This document shows, piece by piece, positions 24,602 through 33,395 of a stretch of DNA of 33,528 nucleotides. A program made the translations under genes and the position numbers. Positions within the stretch are counted from its first letter, which is position 1, and each line of letters opens with the position of its first letter. Below the pieces are notes generated by a model. That model ran no database searches. It was not told the DNA's origin and saw nothing but the letters and a program-made list of their open reading frames with translations. The DNA comes from JAQBFJ01 sp032123435 (GTDB taxonomy: Bacteria > Verrucomicrobiota > Kiritimatiellia > UBA8416 > JAQBFJ01), in the NCBI GenBank assembly GCA_032123435.1, contig JAQBFJ010000031.1, positions 1 to 33,528 of the forward strand. Reading direction: 5' to 3'.

Positions 24602-25591
24602 ATGGAAGCAAAGAGACATATTCGCGCATTAAGCCTGCTCTCCGGCGGTTTAGACAGTCAGTTGGCCGTATGTGTTTTAAGGGAGCAGGGCATAGAAGTG
24701 CATGGTGTAGTTTTTGAAAGTCCGTTCTTTGGCGCGGATGCGGCCAGGGTCGCGGCAGATCGTTTTGGCATTATTCTTCATGCAATTGATTTTTCCAAAG
24801 AGATTATATCTCTGCTTGATGAGCCCAAGCATGGTTTTGGCTCATGCATGAACCCATGCATAGATTGTCATGCCATGATGCTGAGGAGGGCAGGTGAACT
24901 GCTTGAGGAGAAACGATGTCATTTCATTAGTACCGGCGAGGTTCTGAACCAGAGGCCGTTATCGCAGAACATGCGGAGCTTGATGGAGGTGGCGAAGGAA
25001 TCCGGGTATGAAGATTTTATTCTTCGTCCATTAAGTGCTCGATTGTTGCCGGAGACGAAGGTGGAGTGTGATGGTTTAGTTGACCGGGAGAAGTTGTTGG
25101 CGCTTCAAGGGCGTAGCAGGAGAGAGCAATTCAGTCTGGCGGCGAAATATGGGCTTCGTGATTTCCCGACTCCGGCTGGCGGTTGTCGGCTTACCGAGCC
25201 CAATTTTTGCAGGCGGCTGAAGGATTTGAAGGATCATGAAGGGCTGGGTGGTGTAAGGTCTTTGATGCTGTTGCGTTTCGGCAGGCATTTTCGTCTTGCC
25301 GACAAGTTAAAGATAATAATAGGGCGCAATGAAAAGGATAATATTATTATTGAGGGGCTGGTAGAGCTTTATGATTTTGTTTTGAAGGTAGAAAACTTCT
25401 CCAGTCCGACATGTTTGTTGCCTTTCACGGCGACGCAGGAACAGGTCAAGCAGGCGGCGGCTATGTGTGCGCGTTACAGTGATTGTCCTCGCGATGTTTC
25501 TGTTAACGTCAAGGTCAGGTCGTCGCTTGGTGTTACGCGCGTAGAGGTGGTGCCTGCGCGGGATGAAGAGATAGAGAAGCTGAGAATATGA
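24602..25591 (+). CDS. PP-loop ATPase, tRNA-thiolation-like (MnmA/ThiI-related)
   Basis: 329 aa. The PP-loop is LLSGGLDSQ (S14-G-G-L-D-S19), which adenylates a substrate carbonyl. A Cys cluster C82/C86/C89 (SCMNPCIDCHAM) follows, and PAGGCRLTEPNFC lies near residue 200; both patterns occur in a COG0482-like group related to tRNA 2-thiouridine synthase. The C-terminal ~120 residues form a separate domain with an INGRNEKDN-like element (here IIGRNEKDNIII). This group is often annotated as tRNA methylaminomethyl-thiouridylate enzyme, but lacks the full MnmA architecture, so the modified base is uncertain. It is convergent with the FHA gene. Confidence 0.7.
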   Translation: MEAKRHIRALSLLSGGLDSQLAVCVLREQGIEVHGVVFESPFFGADAARVAADRFGIILHAIDFSKEIISLLDEPKHGFGSCMNPCIDCHAMMLRRAGELLEEKRCHFISTGEVLNQRPLSQNMRSLMEVAKESGYEDFILRPLSARLLPETKVECDGLVDREKLLALQGRSRREQFSLAAKYGLRDFPTPAGGCRLTEPNFCRRLKDLKDHEGLGGVRSLMLLRFGRHFRLADKLKIIIGRNEKDNIIIEGLVELYDFVLKVENFSSPTCLLPFTATQEQVKQAAAMCARYSDCPRDVSVNVKVRSSLGVTRVEVVPARDEEIEKLRI

Positions 25592-25617
25592 GCCGACATT
25601 GTTTCCGACTGGTTATT

Positions 25618-26058
25618 TTACAATAAGCGGAGCAGGAACCAGATTGCGGCGATCAGCGCTAGTACGCCGACAATGACAATAACCGGAATCAGGACACCTT
25701 TGCTCTCTTTTTTTGTTTCGAATGCGGATAATGATGTTGGTTGTGTGCTTGATGGAGAAGGTGTTTCCACGTTGTCGCCATCAAAGAGAAGTTCGATAGA
25801 GCCTATTTTGATTATATCTTTAGGTTTCAGCAGAGCGTTTGTAACGGGTTCGTCGTTAAGTTTTGTGCCATTGGTGGAGTTGAGGTCTATAAGTGAATAC
25901 TTTTGTCCGTCACGCATAATGGAACAATGCCATGCGGATGAGGCGGGGTCATCTATTGCTATTGTGTTGTCGGGCGCGCGGCCGATGGTAATTTTTTCTT
26001 TTTGAATTTCGACCTGTTGGCCCTTGAGTTTACCGGTTTTTACAAGTAAAAATGCCAT
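25618..26058 (-). CDS. FHA-domain protein with C-terminal membrane anchor
   Basis: 146 aa. The FHA domain (about 1-95) has ITIGRAPDN (G26-R27), a Ser-x-x-His variant SSAWHCSI (H44) and LIDLNSTNGTKLN (N60, T62-N63-G64). It binds phosphothreonine peptides. A Ser/Pro/Thr-rich linker (100-115) leads to one C-terminal membrane helix (about 121-143), so the FHA domain faces the cytoplasm as a tail-anchored protein. Good ribosome-binding site (GAGGAA). A plausible partner is a Hanks kinase such as the one at 10204; not shown. Confidence 0.85.
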   Translation of the reverse strand: MAFLLVKTGKLKGQQVEIQKEKITIGRAPDNTIAIDDPASSAWHCSIMRDGQKYSLIDLNSTNGTKLNDEPVTNALLKPKDIIKIGSIELLFDGDNVETPSPSSTQPTSLSAFETKKESKGVLIPVIVIVGVLALIAAIWFLLRLL

Positions 26059-26161
26059 TTTCTTCCTCGATCAAACAAGAATAAAAAGCCTTATAACCGA
26101 TTTCCAGTATATTGGAAGTTGATGGTGAAAAGTCTCATAATTCCAAATATTTGTCAACGAT

Positions 26162-27433
26162 CTATTTCCATGTTATGAAACCATTGCGGATGGTATAGAT
26201 GGCGCGGCCTGTGAGTTGTTTTTTATCAAAAGGCGTATTTCGTGATTTAGACATGAAATTATTGGGGAACACGGTCCATTCTGATTCAAGGTTGAGTATG
26301 GAGATATTCGCTATTTGACCGATGGACAGGCAGGGCGGTTTCAGTCCGACCGCGAGTGCCGGGCCGATGGTCCATCTATGCACCCAATCAGTGCAGTTCA
26401 TTATATCTGTTTTGACGAGGCATGTATAAGTGGCGCCGATGGCGGTTTCGAGTCCGATAACGCCGAATGGTGCGGCAGTGAAAGGTTTTTCTTTATCCGA
26501 TTGACAATGCGGGGCGTGATCTGTGGCAAACGCCTGTATTGAACCATTGGCGATGGCTGTTTGGAGTGCTTGTCGGTCTTCATTGGTTCCGAGCGGCGGG
26601 TTCATTTTAAGATTGGTATTTTCGATAGTGATATCTGAATCCGTAAACATAAGGTGATGTGGTGTGGCTTCACCGGATACGCGGATGCCCTGTTTCTGTG
26701 CTTGTTTAATTAGCTCCACTGATTGGCTGGTGGACACATGCTGGATATGGACGGCGCAGCCGGTCTGGCTGGCGAGTTCTATATCTCTTTGAACTATTTT
26801 GGTTTCGGCTTCTGGCGGGATTCCCGGCAGGCCGAGTTTTCGTGATGTTGCACCGTCGCGCATGGCGCCGTGTTCAGGCGGGATGGGCGCCAAGGCGTGG
26901 TCCATGATGGGTATATTCAGTTTGCACGCGATTTCCATTGCCTGTTTCATTAATTTATCATTGGCTACGGTATTTCCATCGTCGCTGAAGGCGATAGCGC
27001 CGGCTTTCGCCATTTCGCTGAGGTCCGCCAGTTCATTGCCTAGACGGTTTTTTGTTATGCAGGCGGCAGGCAGGATTTTAGCGAGGGCATTTTCGGTATT
27101 ATATTTCAATATAGCTTTAACTTTATCTGGTGTATCGATTGGCGGCATGGTATTGGGCATGACGATGACGGTGGTGAATCCGCCTTTGGCGGCGGCTGTG
27201 GCGCCGGATTTTATTGTTTCGGCTTCTTCGTTACCTGGTTGGCGAAAATGGACGTGCATGTCTATAAAGCCGGGAGCAAGGACCAGGCCTTCAGCGTTAA
27301 TTCGCGGGGTTGATTCGGGACATTGGGATGGATCTGAAATCAGGCCGTTTTTTACATATAGATCGGCGATTTCGTCTCTTCCGATCAGCGGATCTATAAT
27401 TCTTCCTCCGATTATATACCAGGAGTTATTCAT
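26162..27433 (-). CDS. pyrC: Dihydroorotase, class I type
   Basis: 423 aa. DMHVHFRQPG supplies Zn ligands H60 and H62; GATAAAKGGFTTVIVMPNT, MDHA, VHIQHVST and FATDHAPH (general-base Asp) complete the amidohydrolase site. It cyclises carbamoyl-aspartate to dihydroorotate in de novo pyrimidine synthesis. pyrB, often adjacent, is absent here. The start ATG has no clear Shine-Dalgarno. The upstream gap is shared with a divergent methyltransferase promoter. Confidence 0.9.
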   Translation of the reverse strand: MNNSWYIIGGRIIDPLIGRDEIADLYVKNGLISDPSQCPESTPRINAEGLVLAPGFIDMHVHFRQPGNEEAETIKSGATAAAKGGFTTVIVMPNTMPPIDTPDKVKAILKYNTENALAKILPAACITKNRLGNELADLSEMAKAGAIAFSDDGNTVANDKLMKQAMEIACKLNIPIMDHALAPIPPEHGAMRDGATSRKLGLPGIPPEAETKIVQRDIELASQTGCAVHIQHVSTSQSVELIKQAQKQGIRVSGEATPHHLMFTDSDITIENTNLKMNPPLGTNEDRQALQTAIANGSIQAFATDHAPHCQSDKEKPFTAAPFGVIGLETAIGATYTCLVKTDIMNCTDWVHRWTIGPALAVGLKPPCLSIGQIANISILNLESEWTVFPNNFMSKSRNTPFDKKQLTGRAIYTIRNGFITWK

Positions 27434-27498
27434 GGGAATAAAAGGATATCATTAGATTTTCTATTGTCCAATAATGAAATTAGGCATATAAGAGTTTT

Positions 27499-27526
27499 TT
27501 GACTTTTGGCTGACAAGTGTTATATT
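27499..27526 (+). promoter_or_regulatory. Strong sigma-70-like promoter
   Basis: TTGACT (27499-27504) and TATATT (27521-27526) with 16-bp spacing, 25 bp upstream of the methyltransferase ATG. Confidence 0.55.
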
Positions 27527-27551
27527 TACAGTTTGAAAGGTTGGTCAGGTG

Positions 27552-28400
27552 ATGGCGACGTTTGATAAAGATAGTACGTTTTCTGCTGAATATGAAAAAC
27601 ATTTTCATATTTTCAGGAGATCAATTCCTCAACAACTTAAGCTGGAAGCGATGTTACGGGCGCTTGGCAAAACTGATGGCCAGGTTTGTCTGGAGATTGG
27701 GGTTGGAAACGGCGCGATCTCGTACTATTTAAGGAAGCATGGCGGCAAGTGGGATACTGTAGTGAAGACCGAAGCGGAAGCTGAATCTGTGCGTTCGGTT
27801 GTGGATGAGAATGTTCGCGCGCTGGGTGATGCCGGGTTGTCGTTCAAGAAGAAGGTTTTTGATGCGGTGGTTATTGTTGATCTTCTGGAGCATATTGAGT
27901 CGGACCATTCATTCATAGAGGAGTGTCACAGGATCCTGAAGGCGGATGGGCGTCTTGTTCTCAACGTGTTGCACGCCAAGCCCGTGTCGTTGATGCGGTC
28001 AATACGCAAGTTGTTAGGGGTAAGTTATGAGGACAAGGGCATGGTCAGCATGGGATACACTGAGGCTCAGCTTTTCAGTCTTTTGAAGCATGGTTTTGAT
28101 GTGCATAACGTGCGTTCTTATTCGCGTTTTTTTGTTGAGCTTGTGGATGCTGTTGTTCAGAGGGTAGATGTTAAGATAAAGGCTTCTTCGTGTGATGTGG
28201 CAGTGAAGCGGAAAAGGCTTTATTCTATTGCGGGTATTTTTTATCGCATTGCGTTGCAGTTAGATGCGCTTTTATTTATGACGAGGGGGCATTATCTTAT
28301 TGCCGTGGCGAAACGCCGCACATGGCGGGCGCGGAAGGCGCCGATTTTAACTGATGGAAGATCAATCAGTGAAGCTGTTTTGAGCAAGGCTCTTGAATAA
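27552..28400 (+). CDS. Class I SAM-dependent methyltransferase
   Basis: 282 aa from the ATG at 27552 (a GTG one codon earlier is possible). Motif I is CLEIGVGNGAI (E48, G50, G52, G54); then FDAVVIVDLLEHIESDHSF and ADGRLVLNV match Methyltransf_11/23 enzymes. The C-terminal third contains a hydrophobic stretch (about residues 220-260) suggesting membrane association. The substrate is unknown. It stands upstream of the rpmH block but has its own promoter. Confidence 0.75.
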   Translation: MATFDKDSTFSAEYEKHFHIFRRSIPQQLKLEAMLRALGKTDGQVCLEIGVGNGAISYYLRKHGGKWDTVVKTEAEAESVRSVVDENVRALGDAGLSFKKKVFDAVVIVDLLEHIESDHSFIEECHRILKADGRLVLNVLHAKPVSLMRSIRKLLGVSYEDKGMVSMGYTEAQLFSLLKHGFDVHNVRSYSRFFVELVDAVVQRVDVKIKASSCDVAVKRKRLYSIAGIFYRIALQLDALLFMTRGHYLIAVAKRRTWRARKAPILTDGRSISEAVLSKALE

Positions 28401-28436
28401 GATTATAGCATTTATCCCTGTTGTATTTCCACAAGC

Positions 28437-28465
28437 TTGACATATACGCATGACGTGATAGTGTT
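28437..28465 (+). promoter_or_regulatory. Possible rpmH promoter
   Basis: A consensus TTGACA lies at 28437-28442, about 100 bp before rpmH, with a weak -10 (TAGTGT at 28459-28464, 16-bp spacing). Only the -35 box is convincing. Confidence 0.35.
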
Positions 28466-28543
28466 GCCTGCTTTTTGGGATTTTGTATGTTTGTCCGCGT
28501 ATTGCCAGGGCGGCATTGCGGGTCAGGGTGAGGGAAAAATTGA

Positions 28544-28678
28544 ATGAAACAAGTATATCAACCGTCCAAGAAAAAACGGCAGCGCAAAATTGGTTTCCGG
28601 GCGAGGATGTCCACGGTAGGGGGCAGGGCTATTCTGTCACGTCGACGCCGCAAGGGTCGGGCCAAGCTGACTGTTTAA
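28544..28678 (+). CDS. rpmH: Ribosomal protein L34
   Basis: 44 aa, starting MKQVYQPSKKKRQRKIGFRA with GGRAILSRRRRKGRAKLTV at the end, the normal L34 sequence and length. It is a structural protein of the 50S subunit. It is followed 11 nt later by rnpA, the usual bacterial order. Confidence 0.95.
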   Translation: MKQVYQPSKKKRQRKIGFRARMSTVGGRAILSRRRRKGRAKLTV

Positions 28679-28689
28679 GGAGCTGGAAT

Positions 28690-29103
28690 ATGTGTGTTTC
28701 CTGTGATTCAGACGGGAAACAGCAAAAGAATGACGCGAAGCCTGATTTCGGGCTGTCGCGCAGTCAGCGCATTGCTCAGCGCAGTGTTTTTCAAGAAGCA
28801 TATGATAGCGGTATAAATCATGTCGGCAAATATATGGTCATGTGGTTAAGGTCTGGAGAGGACAGCGCGTTGCGGCTTGGGGTTGTTGCCAGTAAGCGTA
28901 CTTTTCGCAGGGCGGTTGATAGAGCTAGAGTGAAAAGACTGCTGAGAGAGGCATATAGACTGAATCGTTTCAGGTTGTGCGGGAAGCATGACGTTGTTCT
29001 TGTGGCAAGACGAAGGATGTTAAACGTTAAAGTAGATGTTGTGGTTCGTGAATTGCTGGATCTTGCCGAGAGGGCGGGTATTATGAAAAAGGAAACAGAT
29101 TAG
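28690..29103 (+). CDS. rnpA: Ribonuclease P protein component
   Basis: 137 aa from the ATG at 28690, chosen for the AAGGAG at 28677-28682 that overlaps the rpmH stop. The same frame is open upstream to 28483 across rpmH, which is not coding in this frame. The RNP signature RARVKRLLREAYRLNRF is present, with LRLGVVASKRTFRRAVDR before it. An extra ~20-residue N-terminal stretch with two Cys precedes the domain. It binds the RNase P RNA for tRNA 5' maturation; that RNA is not in the window. Confidence 0.93.
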   Translation: MCVSCDSDGKQQKNDAKPDFGLSRSQRIAQRSVFQEAYDSGINHVGKYMVMWLRSGEDSALRLGVVASKRTFRRAVDRARVKRLLREAYRLNRFRLCGKHDVVLVARRRMLNVKVDVVVRELLDLAERAGIMKKETD

Positions 29104-29114
29104 CGTGCGTTGTT

Positions 29115-29357
29115 ATGATGAGAAGGTTTCTGGTATCAGTTGTTAAGTTATATCAAGCGGTTCTGTCACCGTTATTCGGTGATTGCTGCAGGTTTTATCC
29201 GTGTTGTTCGGCTTATTGCATAAAGGCGATAAATGTGCATGGGTGCATTAAAGGACTGTGGTTAAGCCTTTTAAGGATTAGCAAGTGTCATCCTTTTAAT
29301 CATGGCGGAGTGGATTTTGTTCCTGACGTTGGACGGACTGGTTGTGAACAATCATGA
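29115..29357 (+). CDS. yidD: Membrane protein insertion efficiency factor YidD
   Basis: 80 aa. LYQAVLSPLFGDCCRFYPCCSAYCIKAI and SLLRISKCHPFNHGGVDFVP are the family pattern, with the Cys-rich segment (residues 24-35) preserved. It overlaps yidC by an ATGA and lies 11 nt after rnpA. It is an amphipathic membrane-surface protein aiding YidC. Confidence 0.92.
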   Translation: MMRRFLVSVVKLYQAVLSPLFGDCCRFYPCCSAYCIKAINVHGCIKGLWLSLLRISKCHPFNHGGVDFVPDVGRTGCEQS

Positions 29358-31216
29358 ATAGACAGGAAATTATAATAGTTGTTCTTTTAGTGTTAGCGTT
29401 ATTCGGGTGGCTTTACATTCAAACGCCGCCAGGCGGCGCCCGCGTTTCCAGTGGTAATGCCGAAACTACAGCTGGCGTGGATCAGGTTGAGGGGCAGATG
29501 GATGCCACTGAAGAAGTGTTGGATGTTGTGGATGCCGGAACGAGCGTTCCAGATGAGGTGCTGGTGGAACAGCGGATTGTGGAAAACCAGAAGGAAGAAG
29601 TTGACATACTACTGCCGGAAGAAAGGATTGCAGTTGGCAATGATGAAATGTCGGTGACGGTTTCATCGCGGGGCGGTTCCATTGTTTCGGTTGAGCTTAA
29701 GGAGTATATGGAGTCGCTTGAGCCTGAGAGCGGCGCGGTATGTCTGGATTTTTCCGGGAAACCGTCTTTATCGCTCAAAGGCTTGCCCGGTTTATCTGTT
29801 GATGATGATTTCAATGTGTCGGTTGATGATGCCGACAAGTCTATTCATATAGAACGTATTACGCCTGAGGGACTTCGTTTTGAGCGAAGAATTGTCCTGG
29901 CTGGTAACTATCGTATTGCGGTAACAGATGTGTTGTCCAACACAGCTTCCATGAAGCTTGATATTCCGGAGTACCATTTTGGTATTGGGCCGATGCAGGC
30001 GATTACGACCAAGGCGAAAAGTAGAGGCGTTATTTCGTATCTGGACATAGATACAATGTCATCTATAGGTGCCAAGGATGTGACCAGATGGGGTAATAAA
30101 GGGCCTGACGACAGGGAGCCCGGCAAGAAAATCAGTCTCGTGGAGCGGTTTCAACCTGAAGGCAGGCGAGGGAGCGGGTGTATAGGAAAACAGAAATTGA
30201 CCATGCCTTTGCCGAAATCGATTGCTGTACAGCATGATTCTGATATTGACTGGCTGGCGGTGAAGAACAAGTTTTTTGTGCAGATTCTGGCGCTTGATAA
30301 CGGCGGCAGTGGATGTGAGTTGACCGCTATACGCGAAGTCCCGGATCGAGAGCGGGCTGAAGACAGCAGGACATGGGCTCAGGTTGCGTCTATAACGGAA
30401 ATTTCGGCTGCTGTACGGGTAAAAGGTCACGTTCTTCAGCCTGGTGAATCGGTGACATCCAGGATGAGCTTTTATGTGGGTCCGAAGAGATTTTCATTTC
30501 TTGAAAAACTGGGCAGACGGCAGGATGAGGTGATGTTTTATGCGTGGCCCGGTTGTGGCTGGTTCAGGTGGTTGTGCAAGCAGTTATTGTGGACTCTGAA
30601 TCTGATGTACGCGTTCATTCCGAATTACGGGATAGCTATTATTCTTCTAACGATCATAGTTAAGGTAATATTCTGGCCGGTCACGCATAAGAGCACTGAG
30701 AGCATGAAGAAGATGCAGAAGATCCAGCCGTTGGTCAATGAACTGCGTGAGAAGTATAAGGATAATCCGCAGAAGCTTCAGAAGGAGACGATGAGTCTGT
30801 ATAAGGAGCATAAGGTTAATCCCATGATGGGTTGTTTGCCGATGCTCATACAGATCCCCGTATTCATAGCTTTGTTTACTGTATTGCGGAGCGCGATTGA
30901 ACTGCGATATTCCGGTTTTCTATGGGTTAATGATTTGAGCGAGCCGGAAGGTTTGTTATTGGGCGTGCTTCCGGGGTCTTTGACCCTTAATATTCTTCCG
31001 ATCCTGATGACTGTTACCATGATTTTCCAGCAAAGGCTGACTCCATCCGGTGGTGATTCTCAGCAGCAGAAGATGATGGCATTCATGCCGGTCATGTTTC
31101 TGTTCATGCTTTACAATATGGCTTCTGGCCTGATGTTGTATTGGACAGTGAGCCAGAGCTTGTCCATTGCGCAGTTACTGATCCAGCGTTACAAAAACAA
31201 GGCGGAAAACGCTTAG
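29354..31216 (+). CDS. yidC: Membrane protein insertase YidC
   Basis: 620 aa. An N-terminal membrane anchor (residues 4-24) is followed by an acidic linker, a periplasmic beta-domain (about 85-385), and the Oxa1/YidC core with LMYAFIPNYGIAIILLTIIV, KVNPMMGCLPMLIQIPVF and a final bundle ending LIQRYKNKAENA. The large periplasmic domain indicates a diderm. The groove's positive residue is K437 (IIVKVIFWP) where E. coli has Arg366; Lys occurs in other phyla. It ends the rpmH-rnpA-yidD-yidC block; jag and mnmE, which often follow, are absent. Confidence 0.95.
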   Translation: MNRQEIIIVVLLVLALFGWLYIQTPPGGARVSSGNAETTAGVDQVEGQMDATEEVLDVVDAGTSVPDEVLVEQRIVENQKEEVDILLPEERIAVGNDEMSVTVSSRGGSIVSVELKEYMESLEPESGAVCLDFSGKPSLSLKGLPGLSVDDDFNVSVDDADKSIHIERITPEGLRFERRIVLAGNYRIAVTDVLSNTASMKLDIPEYHFGIGPMQAITTKAKSRGVISYLDIDTMSSIGAKDVTRWGNKGPDDREPGKKISLVERFQPEGRRGSGCIGKQKLTMPLPKSIAVQHDSDIDWLAVKNKFFVQILALDNGGSGCELTAIREVPDRERAEDSRTWAQVASITEISAAVRVKGHVLQPGESVTSRMSFYVGPKRFSFLEKLGRRQDEVMFYAWPGCGWFRWLCKQLLWTLNLMYAFIPNYGIAIILLTIIVKVIFWPVTHKSTESMKKMQKIQPLVNELREKYKDNPQKLQKETMSLYKEHKVNPMMGCLPMLIQIPVFIALFTVLRSAIELRYSGFLWVNDLSEPEGLLLGVLPGSLTLNILPILMTVTMIFQQRLTPSGGDSQQQKMMAFMPVMFLFMLYNMASGLMLYWTVSQSLSIAQLLIQRYKNKAENA

Positions 31217-31853
31217 CAGGGAAAGAGAGTGCCCGAGGTAAGGGAGAGAAGAATACTTTCCGACAGGATAAACAGGATGAAACAGGATAGATACGGTTCA
31301 AGGAATCCGAGAAAATAATATTTGCCCCGGATTTCTTGACCATCCCGTTCATCCTGTCAAATACTTCTCTTTATCCAAGCGTAGTTCTGTAGGGACGAGG
31401 CTGGACTTGTCCCGTCTTAACATCCAAATCGCTATCCGGATCGGAATAGAAGTCGCGGTCGTTAACGTTCTTGCCTGGCAATCGTCAACGAAGCTGACTG
31501 CACCTGACGACATTATACTTCGATTTTGATGGCGATCCCGATTTCGATAGCGATGGATTCAGATACAAAGCGGCATGAACCAAGAGTGTAGCCACGGGAG
31601 CATCCAAATCCAAATCCAAATCGGAATCGAACCTTCATGTCCTTCATGGTAAAATTGCCCCGCTTGTTCCTCGGACATTATCTTTGGATATTGATTATTG
31701 ATGTTCAGTCGACACAGCTGGTGGCAGATCCCAATCTTGTGATTTCAGCCAGGCCGCGAGTTATCAATGCGATAGGCCCGAGATTTACATACTTCTTTCT
31801 AAAAGATACACAATCTGAACACTCATTTTTACGCAAACAATGTCTTTTTACAA
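31217..31853. other. Repeat-rich intergenic region
   Basis: Over 600 nt without a supported gene. It contains an ACAGGAT-type inverted repeat (31262-31279 with 31341-31358), and words of the AATCC/AAATCCAAATC kind in 31415-31630. A frame continuous with the FG-GAP gene runs through 31637-31939 but lacks coding character. Confidence 0.5.
31262..31358. repeat. ACAGGAT-type inverted repeat
   Basis: GACAGGATAAACAGGATG (31262-31279) pairs with CATCCCGTTCATCCTGTC (31341-31358) with two mismatches. A related word GGGATAACAGGATGGCCGGG occurs near 6409-6428, just after the AraC relic. Confidence 0.55.
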
Positions 31854-31881
31854 TTGACTTGCGACTACATATATGTAAAAT
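31854..31881 (+). promoter_or_regulatory. Sigma-70-like promoter of the FG-GAP gene
   Basis: TTGACT (31854-31859) and TAAAAT (31876-31881), 16 bp apart, 58 bp upstream of the proposed ATG at 31940. This supports the shorter start. Confidence 0.5.
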
Positions 31882-31939
31882 AGTCATCAATACAATACGT
31901 GAGTTGCAGTCTCTTCCAAAGAAGTTCAAAGGAGTTGCC

Positions 31940-33382
31940 ATGACAGAGTGCCAAATCCGAAGATCGATGCCCATACCCTTGAAAGCCTTAAAGCAAAATA
32001 TTGGCATGATCACAGGAGCCTTGATATTCCTTTTTTTGCTATCCGGGATTTCCTACGCCCAAAAGAATGACTTTGACGGTGACGGCAAAAGCGATCTCGT
32101 CCTGTATGATGCGGAAGGGCTCTACGGCCAGCCGCCGGGTTCGTGGTATTTCATGCTTAGCAGTAATGGGTTTCGTACAGCAACCTTTGGCTATGCAGAA
32201 ACCGTTCCTGTATCCGGTGATTTTGACGGGGATGGAACCGATGATTACGGCGTGTATGACGCCGCAGGACATTACGGCCAGTCGCCCGGCTCATGGTATT
32301 TCATGACGAGTTCCAACGGTTTTAGCACTGCAACATTCGGTTATGCCGGAACGATTCCGGTAATCGGCGATTTTGACGGTGATGGAAAGGATGACTACGG
32401 CTGTTATGACGCAGAGGGTACTTTGGGTCAGCCGCCGGGATCATGGTACTTCAGCATGAGCAGTAATGGGTTTAGCACCAAAACTTTCGGCTACGCAGGT
32501 ACGGTTCTGGTTGTTGGTGATTATGACGGCGACGGAAAGGATGATTACGGGTGTTATGATGCAGCCGGGAACCTTGGTCAGCCCGCCGGCTCATGGTACA
32601 TGATGCAGAGCACAGCAAGTGTTAGGACAGAGACGTTCGGGTATCCCGGGACAATGCCACTCGGCACGCACGATCCAACGTATCGTATCGCGAAAATCCC
32701 CAGTGACTTCTGGCTGGACGAAGAGCTTCGAGAAATAGCCTACTCCGATCACAAATATCCTGATGGTTTCTATCAGGAGGAACTCGAGGGTGGCAACCTT
32801 TATTACGAAAATACTGTCAGCATCAATGAAGGTGAACCCATTTGGATAGAGCTTGATACAATGGACTATGCCCAGGCCCTTGAATGGTCGGAACTATCGA
32901 GTGCTCATAGCGCATATTACCGGGACCTGGTTGACGAACGGGAAACAGAGAAATATTTTGAGTTCCGACGGATTTACAGCCTGAACCCAACGGATATAAT
33001 TTTGAGCCGTGTGCACAAGACCGACTATCTGGACAAGTCCATGTATGACCATTTCAGCCCTGACAATCCCATACTGGGAATATTCAACAAAAGGCCGGTT
33101 GATACGGCAAGCGTCAGGGAACTTATCGAATATATGTGGTTTGCCTTGAACTACAACTTCTTGGGATCTAAGGTCTTGGAGTCGTATTCTGTCGACTGTG
33201 AAGAAGAAGCCAAGCACATTCTCGTAGTGCTGAGCATTGCTTACGGGGACTGGGGTATATATGATCAGATCACTCTCGGAAGACTTACGTACACAGTTAA
33301 CAAGACCACCGGTGAGATTATCCGTGATTCAGAAGTTCTAAAGACGATACTGGGAAACTTCAATCCCAATCCTATGGAATAA
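31940..33382 (+). CDS. Secreted FG-GAP/VCBS-like repeat protein with novel C-terminal domain
   Basis: 480 aa from the ATG at 31940, with AAAGGAG 5 nt upstream and a promoter before it; a longer frame opens at 31637. Residues 1-40 form a signal peptide (hydrophobic GALIFLFLLSG, cleavage after SYA). Residues 44-243 are four tandem 50-residue repeats, each starting D-F/Y-DGDGK-x-D (calcium-loop type) and containing GSWYF and TFGYAGT. The remaining ~237 residues have no recognised family and are rich in acidic and aromatic residues. It is probably an exported, calcium-stabilised surface or periplasmic protein. The repeats resemble integrin-like propeller blades, but four are too few for a full propeller. 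Confidence 0.75.
   Translation: MTECQIRRSMPIPLKALKQNIGMITGALIFLFLLSGISYAQKNDFDGDGKSDLVLYDAEGLYGQPPGSWYFMLSSNGFRTATFGYAETVPVSGDFDGDGTDDYGVYDAAGHYGQSPGSWYFMTSSNGFSTATFGYAGTIPVIGDFDGDGKDDYGCYDAEGTLGQPPGSWYFSMSSNGFSTKTFGYAGTVLVVGDYDGDGKDDYGCYDAAGNLGQPAGSWYMMQSTASVRTETFGYPGTMPLGTHDPTYRIAKIPSDFWLDEELREIAYSDHKYPDGFYQEELEGGNLYYENTVSINEGEPIWIELDTMDYAQALEWSELSSAHSAYYRDLVDERETEKYFEFRRIYSLNPTDIILSRVHKTDYLDKSMYDHFSPDNPILGIFNKRPVDTASVRELIEYMWFALNYNFLGSKVLESYSVDCEEEAKHILVVLSIAYGDWGIYDQITLGRLTYTVNKTTGEIIRDSEVLKTILGNFNPNPME
32069..32668 (+). repeat. Four tandem 150-bp coding repeats
   Basis: Units start at 32069, 32219, 32369 and 32519, each 150 bp with no length variation. The shared words include TTTGACGG[TG]GA and TCATGGTA. 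The first and last units are the most diverged. Confidence 0.85.
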
Positions 33383-33395
33383 TAAAGGTAACAGT

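Noticed and set aside
28401..28543. Chromosomal origin next to rpmH
   Set aside because: rpmH is often near oriC, but there is no dnaA and no cluster of DnaA boxes here.
28483..28689. N-terminal extension of rnpA through rpmH
   Set aside because: The region is the rpmH gene in another frame; the ATG at 28690 has a clear AAGGAG and matches the usual RnpA N-terminus.
31637..31939. Extra 101 N-terminal residues for the FG-GAP protein
   Set aside because: A promoter and ribosome-binding site lie inside it, and a signal peptide begins only after the ATG at 31940.
32069..32668. CRISPR-like direct repeats
   Set aside because: The 150-bp periodicity is coding repeats of a calcium-loop protein, not repeats with unique spacers.
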